Shown in pieces: positions 7,306-12,697 of a DNA stretch of 12,697 nucleotides (position 1 is the stretch's first letter; every line of letters begins with the position of its first letter). The notes below the pieces were generated by a model. It did no database searches and was not told where the DNA came from. It saw only the letters and a list, made by a program, of their open reading frames with translations. The stretch is from positions 9,620 through 22,316 of the forward strand of contig DJBY01000022.1 in NCBI GenBank assembly GCA_002430605.1. The letters are read 5' to 3'. The position numbers were made by a program, and so were the translations under genes. Source of the stretch: Opitutia bacterium UBA5964. GTDB taxonomy: Bacteria; Verrucomicrobiota; Verrucomicrobiia; Opitutales; Coraliomargaritaceae.

Positions 7306-7986
7306 TCAGCCTGGATCGGGCATATGCTTGCTATGCGCATACGTTTTGCGTGCGCGAACTTGGACGAATGATTTATCCTCGAGAATATAGGCAGTTAGGT
7401 GGCCGCCATAGACGCAGCCCGTATCGATGCCGATCGAGCCAGGGCGTTTGTACACTTTCGGGCGTGGGGTATGCCCATAGATGACAAATGGGGAGCCATG
7501 CCAATGGTTGGCCCACGCGGAGGCTCTGGGGGCATCGGCCCGTTTCGCGGCGAGGCCCTTGGCATCGATCACTTGGATGTGGGCGGTGATGTCGATGCTT
7601 TGCTCGTGCCAAGTTTGATCTGGTAGGAAACCGGCATGGACGAAGACGGTATCGATCTCGGGGGCGTGATGGTAGTTGGGTAGGGCTTCAAGGTAGTGCC
7701 AGTCGGCCGGAGTCAGTTGTTCAAGCGTCGCATAGTCGTAGCTTTTGAGCAGCTTAGAGCTCTTTTCTCGTCGAGCGCGAATCAGGCGTAGCTCATGATT
7801 TCCTAGGATCACTTCGACCTTATATTTCTGGGCCAGTTCGATTACGTCGTGGCTGTCTGGCCCGCGGTTGATCAGGTCGCCGACCTGAATGATGCGGTCG
7901 GTTGTTTTTAGATCGAGGGATTTAAGCAGTGCTTCAAACTCTGAAGCGCAGCCATGCACGTCTCCTATGGCAATATTTCGAGGCAT
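7306..7986 (-). CDS. PPP-family metallophosphoesterase (ApaH/PrpE-like or Ser/Thr phosphatase)
   Basis: 226 residues. The full PPP set of dinuclear-metal motifs is present: GDVHG (8-12), GDLINRG (36-42), GNHE (62-65), HAGF (117-120) and YGHT (170-173), with a final DTGCVYGGHL. Bacterial relatives include diadenosine tetraphosphatases (ApaH, PrpE) and Ser/Thr protein phosphatases. Sequence alone cannot decide between them; the length and the DTGCVYGG ending suit either. It is expected to be cytoplasmic because there is no signal peptide. It is the first gene of the minus-strand block and divergent from the 8139 operon across a 152-bp gap that should contain promoters for both. The ATG at 7986 (MPRNIAIGDVHG) is fixed by the motif only 7 residues in. 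Confidence 0.93.
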   Translation of the reverse strand: MPRNIAIGDVHGCASEFEALLKSLDLKTTDRIIQVGDLINRGPDSHDVIELAQKYKVEVILGNHELRLIRARREKSSKLLKSYDYATLEQLTPADWHYLEALPNYHHAPEIDTVFVHAGFLPDQTWHEQSIDITAHIQVIDAKGLAAKRADAPRASAWANHWHGSPFVIYGHTPRPKVYKRPGSIGIDTGCVYGGHLTAYILEDKSFVQVRARKTYAHSKHMPDPG

Positions 7987-8138
7987 AAACGGATTACAAT
8001 CACAGGGGATTGAGAAGTTTGGTAAGTTTCAGTTATCGTCGAAATGCTGCAACTAAAATAGCCAGCAAAGGTTGTCGGCAATTTGATTGCATCGCAGGCA
8101 ATCAGCCGCACTGTTTCGGCTTTGATTGTTACGCTCTC

Positions 8139-8636
8139 ATGGAATGGCACTTTAAAAGTATCGCACGCAAATCTTCGCTCTCACAGCTTCCCTTTACTCC
8201 GGGGAATCGCGTTACCTGCTTGATTTTTAAAGATGTCGAGGCTGGCGAAATGGGCCGTGCGGATGTGTTGCCGGATGAAGTCGATACTTATAAACTGCCA
8301 GGTGAGATTCTTGGGCGTTGGGTGCGCGTGGTAAAAGATCCGGATGATGAGAGCACGAACGTCCGTGAAACAGTCGCCTCTGCGGAAGACTTTTTTCTGT
8401 CGCTGTATGCGAACAATCAAGCGGATGGCCTCGCAGAGACTGATGCGTTGAAGCACTTGCTGGCGTTGATGCTAGAGCGTAAACGCGTGGTGCGTGCCCT
8501 AGGCAAACGGCAGACCGCAGGCACTCAACTGTATCGACATGTAAAGACCAAGCAGGAGATCGAGGTGCCTATTGTGGAAATCTCCACCGACTTGATGCTC
8601 AAAATTCAGGATACGCTCGGTGATATTATTTTATAA
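8139..8636 (+). CDS. Conserved PVC-type protein of unknown function
   Basis: 165 residues from the ATG at 8139 (MEWHFKSIARKSSLSQLPFT). A TTG at 8010 in the same frame would add 43 residues, but that stretch looks non-coding and would crowd the divergent promoter region, so I reject it. The protein has no signal peptide or membrane segment. It shows an FTPGNRV turn (19-25), a charged middle with RADVLPDEVD, and a helical LKHLLALMLERKRVVR (104-119). The pattern of an F-x-x-G N-terminal segment and a later LALMLERKR helix resembles small uncharacterised proteins of Planctomycetes and Verrucomicrobia, as I recall them. No catalytic motif is visible. It is the first gene of a tight plus-strand operon: 15 bp to the lipoprotein gene and then 21 bp to the M23 gene. 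Function unknown; the context suggests cell-envelope biology. Confidence 0.8.
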   Translation: MEWHFKSIARKSSLSQLPFTPGNRVTCLIFKDVEAGEMGRADVLPDEVDTYKLPGEILGRWVRVVKDPDDESTNVRETVASAEDFFLSLYANNQADGLAETDALKHLLALMLERKRVVRALGKRQTAGTQLYRHVKTKQEIEVPIVEISTDLMLKIQDTLGDIIL

Positions 8637-8651
8637 TTACAATTCAATACT

Positions 8652-9170
8652 ATGATTTTTCGTCAATATTTGACCTTCGCGAGTCTGCTGATGTCGCTCT
8701 TCTTTTCCACTGGCTGCTTTGAGAGCATCGAGGGCTTTAAAAACGAAATTGAGAATATGCAAGTGCCTCGTTTAATGATCGAGGCGCGTGGCATCGACTA
8801 TGGCGGTGGCAGTGGTAGCGAGATGACTCTGCCGATCTCAGGCACGGCTATCAAACTCGAACGCGAGCCAGTCGTCGGTGAATATGATATTATTAATGTC
8901 GAGATGGTGAAGGTCGACATGGGGATGGCTTTGCTGATTCAGATTACGGATAAGGGCAGTCGTGAGCTGTATCGTCGCTCAGTGACACATCGCGGCAGTC
9001 GCATCGTGTTTACCTGCAATGGTCAACCTTTCGGCGCGACACGCTTAAGTGGCACGATCGAAGATGGTCAGTTCTATACTTTTGTGGAAGTCCCTGATGA
9101 TGAACTTGGTCAGTTCGTGATCGATCTAAAGGCGAGCATCCAAGAGCTGCAGTCGCATTATAAGTATTAA
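8652..9170 (+). CDS. Probable lipoprotein with SecDF-P1-head-like domain
   Basis: 172 residues. The N-terminus has one Arg, a hydrophobic core (YLTFASLLMSLFFS) and then STGC with Cys22, a plausible though non-ideal lipobox, so the mature protein is probably membrane-anchored outside the cytoplasm. Residues 92-167 (ALLIQITDKGSRELYRR, then SRIVFTCNGQPFGATRLSG, then VPDDELGQFVIDLKASI) follow the layout of the periplasmic P1 head domain of SecD: a strand, a 'G...L' helix, a strand with a reported gate residue pattern, and a final helix. It lacks SecD's membrane helices, so it is not a translocase. A stand-alone envelope accessory protein is the likeliest reading (inference). The gene lies 15 bp after the unknown protein and 21 bp before the M23 peptidase. 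No Shine-Dalgarno is seen. Confidence 0.75.
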   Translation: MIFRQYLTFASLLMSLFFSTGCFESIEGFKNEIENMQVPRLMIEARGIDYGGGSGSEMTLPISGTAIKLEREPVVGEYDIINVEMVKVDMGMALLIQITDKGSRELYRRSVTHRGSRIVFTCNGQPFGATRLSGTIEDGQFYTFVEVPDDELGQFVIDLKASIQELQSHYKY

Positions 9171-9191
9171 TTCTGACGAACTGTGGTGTTT

Positions 9192-10208
9192 ATGTATTTA
9201 AGACTAGTTCAACGACTGGCAATTGGTGCGGCGGTGTTGCTCTCGCAGCTGTGTTTGCAGGCGGGATTGATTTGGCCAACGCCGAACTCGGCGTTTCAAA
9301 ATGGTCAGCCTATCGAGACATTTATCCAGCCGACTGCTTCGGGCGTGCCTGAGTCCGGTCTGTTTGGCTGCGTGCGCAGTGGTGGTACTCGCTTTCACGA
9401 GGGCTTGGATCTGTTTCCGGTCGATCGCGATCGGCGTGGCGAACCTACCGATGCGGTGTATGCGGTCTTATCTGGACGTATTGTGCATGTGAGCAAAACT
9501 GCCGGCCACAGTAGTTATGGCCGCTATGTTGTGGTCGAGCATGATCAACAGGTGCCTGCGTTTCACACGCTCTACGCGCATTTGGCGAGTGTCGGAGAGG
9601 GCATCATCGTCGGAGCCCGAGTTGAATCGGGTGCGAAGCTCGGCATCATGGGCCGTTCGGCGTCGTATTCGATTCCAAGCACACGCGCGCATCTGCATTT
9701 TGAAATGGGCTTTCGCCTGACAAATGATTTTCAGGGGTGGTATGATCGACAGAAGTTCGGCAGTAAAAACCGCCATGGCATGTGGAATGGGATGAACTTG
9801 GTGAGCATCAATCCGCTCGGTTTTTATGAATCGATCCGTCAAGGGCAGGTGAGCAACCTGTATGAATATCTGAAATTGATTCCGGCGATTGCGCGCATTC
9901 GGGTGCAGACAACTGATGTGCCTGACTTTGTCAAAGCGTATCCAGCTTTGGTCACGCGTCCGTATGTAGGCAAGCAGTTGGTGGCTTGGGATATCGCATT
10001 TTCGCAGTATGGCGTGCCGAAAGAGTGGACCCCGCGTTTTGCTGAGGAAGCCATCGGCGGCCGCCTCGGAGATGTCAAGATATTGACTTATAGCCCAACG
10101 CTGTTGAACCAGCAGGGTTGCCGCAGTGTATTGAATATGAGTGGCACGACGCCAACGATTTCCGCTGGCACACTGAGTACCTTGAAGAAGCTGTTTGGGT
10201 TTAAGTAG
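9192..10208 (+). CDS. Secreted M23-family (LytM-type) zinc endopeptidase
   Basis: 338 residues from the ATG at 9192 (in-frame GTGs at 9183 and 9186 are less likely). A Sec signal peptide is visible: RLVQRLAIGAAVLLSQLCLQA with likely cleavage before GLIWPTPN. The M23 zinc site is complete: His69 and Asp73 in FHEGLD, the YAHL histidine near 130, and His167/His169 in HLHFE. M23 enzymes cut peptide cross-links in peptidoglycan, or act on other glycine-rich peptides, in the periplasm. The preceding segment (WPTPN, FIQPTASG, SGLFGCVRSGG) and the roughly 150-residue C-terminal region after the catalytic domain are unusual. They contain HGMWNGMNL and a TM-free tail of unknown role that may bind substrate or a partner. 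It is the last gene of the operon with the lipoprotein; the sequence after its stop holds a REP-like pair. Confidence 0.92.
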   Translation: MYLRLVQRLAIGAAVLLSQLCLQAGLIWPTPNSAFQNGQPIETFIQPTASGVPESGLFGCVRSGGTRFHEGLDLFPVDRDRRGEPTDAVYAVLSGRIVHVSKTAGHSSYGRYVVVEHDQQVPAFHTLYAHLASVGEGIIVGARVESGAKLGIMGRSASYSIPSTRAHLHFEMGFRLTNDFQGWYDRQKFGSKNRHGMWNGMNLVSINPLGFYESIRQGQVSNLYEYLKLIPAIARIRVQTTDVPDFVKAYPALVTRPYVGKQLVAWDIAFSQYGVPKEWTPRFAEEAIGGRLGDVKILTYSPTLLNQQGCRSVLNMSGTTPTISAGTLSTLKKLFGFK

Positions 10209-10236
10209 GGGATTTTGGAAACTCTTCCGCATTGAA

Positions 10237-10313
10237 GGGAGGAACCGCCTCCGTGCGGACCGCAGCTACATAAGTTCAGGGGCAATGCGGACGACACGGA
10301 GGTCGTCCCTCCC
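10237..10313. repeat. REP-like inverted pair, family 2
   Basis: Two 27-bp arms, 10237-10263 and 10287-10313, match at 21 of 27 positions in inverted orientation, with a 23-bp spacer. The right arm contains a perfect 7-bp hairpin, GGACGAC-ACGGAG-GTCGTCC (10289-10308). The left arm keeps the same loop in complement (CTCCGT) but closes it with a different stem, CCGC/GCGG. So the loop is conserved while the stem pairs change together, as expected of REP units. It follows the M23 stop by 28 bp and may protect or end that transcript. Its sequence is unlike the pair at 7184-7249. Confidence 0.75.
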
Positions 10314-10333
10314 GTTTTGAGTCTGTAGGCATT

Positions 10334-10370
10334 AAAAAGCCCTCAGGACTAGAAGTCGCTGAGGGCTTTA
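10334..10370 (-). terminator. Rho-independent terminator of the tRNA-Glu gene, possibly bidirectional
   Basis: A perfect 11-bp stem, AAAGCCCTCAG (10336-10346) with CTGAGGGCTTT (10359-10369), continues as GAC/GTC around a TAGAA loop. On the minus strand the stem is followed by TTTTTAA, just 3 bp after the encoded CCA end of the tRNA. The plus-strand side has only TTTAAAA but could still stop readthrough from the M23 operon. Confidence 0.85.
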
Positions 10371-10451
<81 letters not shown>

Positions 10452-10468
10452 GTGATGCGAAGTCACGG

Positions 10469-10496
10469 AAGCTACGTTTCAGCGCACGGCCTGCAA
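10469..10496 (-). promoter_or_regulatory. Possible sigma-70-type promoter for tRNA-Glu
   Basis: On the minus strand TTGCAG (10496-10491) and TAGCTT (10474-10469) are separated by 16 bp. They would start transcription about 10 bp before the tRNA 5' end. The match to consensus is moderate at -35 and weak at -10; the position is the main support. Confidence 0.25.
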
Positions 10497-10580
10497 GACT
10501 TTTTTAAGAAATGATACATTTTTTCCCAATCTGCTGAGAAACCGTTTGCCCATGCGCTTTGAGGAACTAATTAAGATGGT

Positions 10581-11492
10581 ATGAATACCGATTCTTTGCC
10601 TTTTCCGCTGCCAGCTGAACCGCTCCTTAAGGTCGAGGGACTGCCGTATCCGCTGGTCGCGTCGGGGAAGGTGCGTGACGTGTTTGATATGGGCGATGCC
10701 TTGCTGATGGTCGCCAGCGACCGTGTGTCGGCCTTCGATGTAATTATGAATGAGGGCTTAGCAGGCAAGGGCGTATTATTAACGCAGATCAGTCTCTATT
10801 GGTTCGCTCGTGCGGCTGCGATTACTCAGCACCATTTAGTCGATGAGCATGCGGCGCGGATCGTCGAGCTTGGGAAGGCCCACCCAGAGTTGGAGCACCG
10901 TAGTATGATCGTGAAGAAGCTCAAGCCCCTGCCAATCGAGGCTGTGGCGCGTGGTTATCTGTCTGGATCAGGTTGGAAGGCCTACCAAGAGACGGGTAAG
11001 CTCTTTGAATATAGATTACCCGAAGGCCTTCAGAACAGCAGCCAATTGCCGAAGCCTCTGTTTACACCGACGACTAAGGTGGCGAGCGGCCATGATATGC
11101 CGATTGATTGTGCGGATGCGGGCAAGTTGATCGGCGAGGAGTTATTTCAGCGGGTGCACGATTTGAGCATCGCACTGTATCAAATGGGAGTGGAGCGCGC
11201 GGAGGCAGCCAATTTAATTTTGGCCGATACGAAATTCGAGTTTGGTCTGGATGAAGCGGGTGAACTCTACCTGATCGACGAGATTTTGACGCCAGACTCT
11301 TCGCGCTACTGGCCGCGCGACGGCTATGCGCCGGGCGGCGCACAGCCGTCGTTTGATAAACAGTTTGTGCGCGATTACTTGGAGTCGTTGGATTGGGATA
11401 AAACACCGCCACCGCCACCATTACCGGAAGATGTGCTTGCTGGCACGCTGGATCGCTACATTGAGGCTTACACGACTTTGGTCGTGGAGTAA
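10581..11492 (+). CDS. purC: Phosphoribosylaminoimidazole-succinocarboxamide synthase (SAICAR synthetase)
   Basis: 303 residues, the longer form of the enzyme, close in length to yeast Ade1. It performs the ATP-dependent joining of aspartate to CAIR to make SAICAR in purine synthesis. Visible motifs are SGKVRD (28-33), the ATP-loop segment SDRVSAFDVI (46-55), LPIEAVARGYLSGSGW (117-132), PLFTPTTK (159-166), ILADTKFEFG (213-222) and LIDEILTPDSSRYW (231-244), all intact. The proline run TPPPPPLPE (275-283) near the C-terminus is a linker. The ATG at 10581 is preceded by GAGGAACTAATTAAGATGGT, with GAGG 16 bp upstream, so ribosome binding is not strong. It is divergent from the tRNA gene and appears transcribed alone; no other pur gene is nearby and no purine riboswitch or PUR box is evident. 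Confidence 0.98.
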   Translation: MNTDSLPFPLPAEPLLKVEGLPYPLVASGKVRDVFDMGDALLMVASDRVSAFDVIMNEGLAGKGVLLTQISLYWFARAAAITQHHLVDEHAARIVELGKAHPELEHRSMIVKKLKPLPIEAVARGYLSGSGWKAYQETGKLFEYRLPEGLQNSSQLPKPLFTPTTKVASGHDMPIDCADAGKLIGEELFQRVHDLSIALYQMGVERAEAANLILADTKFEFGLDEAGELYLIDEILTPDSSRYWPRDGYAPGGAQPSFDKQFVRDYLESLDWDKTPPPPPLPEDVLAGTLDRYIEAYTTLVVE

Positions 11493-11589
11493 GAATGTGT
11501 GAAAGTGGAAGCTTTGAAAATAATTGTAGTTCTGATTTGTGTAATACTTTCCTACTTTTTACCTGCCAACCTTCGCACTCTCTTAGCGT

Positions 11590-12048
11590 ATGCCCATTTG
11601 GCTGATTGATATATTTGCTGCACCTGATCTGGATAGTACGTTCTTGTTCCTTGCGTGTATGACGCTGCCGCTGTGGTTCGGTATGATTGTGCTGCCTGAT
11701 GCGCGGGTGGTACGACTGCTGGCGCAACCTTTGCTAGTGGCGCCGCTCTATTGCATCGTGCTTTTTGTATTGTTGTGGAAGTGCTATCACGCTTCGCTGT
11801 TTCCAGACCCGATGGCCAATCTCAGTTATTCAGCAGCACAAGGGCTGACGCGGCATCCTGTCGCATTTCTATCATTTTATTGTAACTTTCAGATTATGAA
11901 TTTAGCCCTCGGCTGCATGATGTATCAGAAAAGTCTACGTTCAGGCTTTCGGGCACCGATCGAGCTACTGCTTTGTTGGTTGTTGGGAGCGCCTGCGTTG
12001 GTCCCATTTGTAGTGCGTGTACTGTTGAGGAGGCAATCGATCCGATGA
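11590..12048 (+). CDS. ABA4-like (DUF4281) integral membrane protein
   Basis: 152 residues with about four hydrophobic segments (near 17-35, 42-63, 90-110 and 124-146). The order of features matches bacterial ABA4-like proteins: a first helix ending in LP, a second with P and Y, a short amphipathic loop, then RHPVAFLSFYCNFQIMNLAL (88-107). That last segment sits where relatives have NP-LLAGWVHYLAFDLFVG. LLLCWLLGAPALVPFVVRVL follows, as in the family's PCL-LTF-FGPVGLLLY ending. The conserved H-Y and F-D of that loop are changed here, so this is a divergent member. Plant ABA4 is needed for neoxanthin synthesis; the role of bacterial homologues is not established. The stop overlaps the next gene's ATG as ATGA, so the two are translationally coupled. 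No Shine-Dalgarno is visible before this start. Confidence 0.7.
   Translation: MPIWLIDIFAAPDLDSTFLFLACMTLPLWFGMIVLPDARVVRLLAQPLLVAPLYCIVLFVLLWKCYHASLFPDPMANLSYSAAQGLTRHPVAFLSFYCNFQIMNLALGCMMYQKSLRSGFRAPIELLLCWLLGAPALVPFVVRVLLRRQSIR
12027..12033 (+). promoter_or_regulatory. Strong ribosome binding site inside the ABA4-like gene
   Basis: GAGGAGG ends 11 bp before the ATG at 12045. It is one of the few clear Shine-Dalgarno sites in the window. It supports that start and the ATGA coupling. Confidence 0.7.
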
Positions 12049-12697
12049 AGGAGTTGTCTGAATTGGCGATGACGGATATCGGCACTCGCAGTCGAGGCGA
12101 TCGCCCGTGGCGCTTGGCGGTCTCGTCGGCGTTGGTGGTGTTCTGCTATGTGTTGATTCGCAATTTTCTGTATGTCAACGCGGGGATGTTGAGGCCCAAT
12201 TTTGCAGAGATCCATAAGGCCTATGATTTTAACCTGTGGGAACTGCCGATGACATTGTTCGGCGTCGCTGTGTTTTTTACGGCGTTGGCGGCGACATGGC
12301 GCGTGCTGCGCAAGGGGCTCATTTGTATTGCGCTACTGTATGCGTTTATCGCGGTCGATTTATTGGGTTTGCGGTATTATGTGACCAAGGTAGAGCCGCA
12401 GCGCCTCGTCGTGCACCATGTGCGTCTAGAGACGCCGAAACTCACTAAACCAATACGGCTACTACATATTTCAGATATTCAAGCAGGTTGCATCACCGAC
12501 TATGAGGTAGAGATTTTTGAACAGATCAAAGCGTTGAGCCCCGATTTAATCGTCAACACAGGCGATTTCCTGCAAGTCGTGCCACCTGCGACTTTTGCAT
12601 CTGAATTTCCGAAGTTGTTGGCTCTGATCAAGCAAGTGAATCCGCGACTCGGCACGTATGCGGTGTATGGCGATACCGAGCGTGAACTCTACCGCAT
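12045..12697 (+). CDS. Membrane metallophosphoesterase-like protein with altered metal-site motifs, 3' end cut by window
   Basis: 217 codons are open to the window end. The start is set by GAGGAGG 11 bp upstream and the ATGA overlap with the ABA4-like gene. Three hydrophobic segments (about 23-44, 66-84 and 91-109) are followed by a calcineurin-type fold: IRLLHISDIQAG (137-148), LSPDLIVNTGDFL (164-176) and GTYAVYGDTERE (203-214). In the YkuE/LpxG-like family these would be SDxHxG, xxGDxx and GNHE. Here the His of the first motif is Gln146 and the Asn-His of the third is Asp210-Thr211; only the Asp144 and Gly-Asp of motif II survive. The C-terminal His motifs are outside the window. The usual role is hydrolysis of phospholipid- or nucleotide-type phosphoesters at the membrane; activity here is uncertain. 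Confidence 0.75.
   Translation, partial: MKELSELAMTDIGTRSRGDRPWRLAVSSALVVFCYVLIRNFLYVNAGMLRPNFAEIHKAYDFNLWELPMTLFGVAVFFTALAATWRVLRKGLICIALLYAFIAVDLLGLRYYVTKVEPQRLVVHHVRLETPKLTKPIRLLHISDIQAGCITDYEVEIFEQIKALSPDLIVNTGDFLQVVPPATFASEFPKLLALIKQVNPRLGTYAVYGDTERELYR

Noticed and set aside
8010..8138. N-terminal extension of the unknown protein from a TTG at 8010
   Set aside because: The 43 added residues are Cys/Arg-rich with no domain character and would consume the divergent promoter region; the ATG at 8139 gives a sensible protein.

Overview
The window looks like an ordinary stretch of chromosome from a member of the PVC group, most likely a marine Verrucomicrobiota of the Opitutales/Puniceicoccales kind. 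That is an inference. It rests on the style of several proteins (a PVC-type short conserved protein, a distinctive WPTPN-type M23 peptidase, an ABA4-like membrane protein), the moderate GC content, the frequent absence of clear Shine-Dalgarno sites, and REP-like palindrome pairs between genes. No phage, transposase, CRISPR array or recognised defence system was seen.

Layout. At the left edge, on the minus strand, is the 5' part of a TlyA-type S4/FtsJ RNA methyltransferase (1-437). It lies just downstream of a 7-TM MscS-family channel (472-1746). A gene-free stretch (1747-2173) with short direct repeats and a compact palindrome separates these from plus-strand rsmJ (2174-3055) and a YdjM-type membrane metal-dependent hydrolase (3273-4301). 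A minus-strand block follows. In transcription order it is a PPP-family phosphoesterase (7986-7306), an isochorismatase-fold hydrolase (7095-6541), chorismate synthase aroC (6320-5220) and a degenerate CobW-like protein (5153-4419). Divergent from this block is a compact plus-strand operon: a PVC-type unknown protein (8139-8636), a lipoprotein with a SecDF-P1-head-like domain (8652-9170) and a secreted M23 endopeptidase (9192-10208). A minus-strand tRNA-Glu(UUC) with its terminator comes next, then purC (10581-11492). The right edge holds an ABA4-like membrane protein whose stop overlaps the start of a three-TM metallophosphoesterase-like protein cut by the window end.

Functionally the window is mostly housekeeping: rRNA methylation (TlyA, RsmJ), aromatic amino-acid synthesis (AroC), purine synthesis (PurC), osmotic protection (MscS) and cell-envelope maintenance (lipoprotein plus M23). 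The observations most worth a second look are two different REP-like inverted pairs whose stems differ by compensatory changes, and two membrane- or nucleotide-related proteins (CobW-like and metallophosphoesterase-like) whose signature catalytic motifs are altered. The three-gene envelope operon and short iterated leaders directly in front of three minus-strand start codons also merit attention. I did not find convincing evidence for a complete new multi-gene system.
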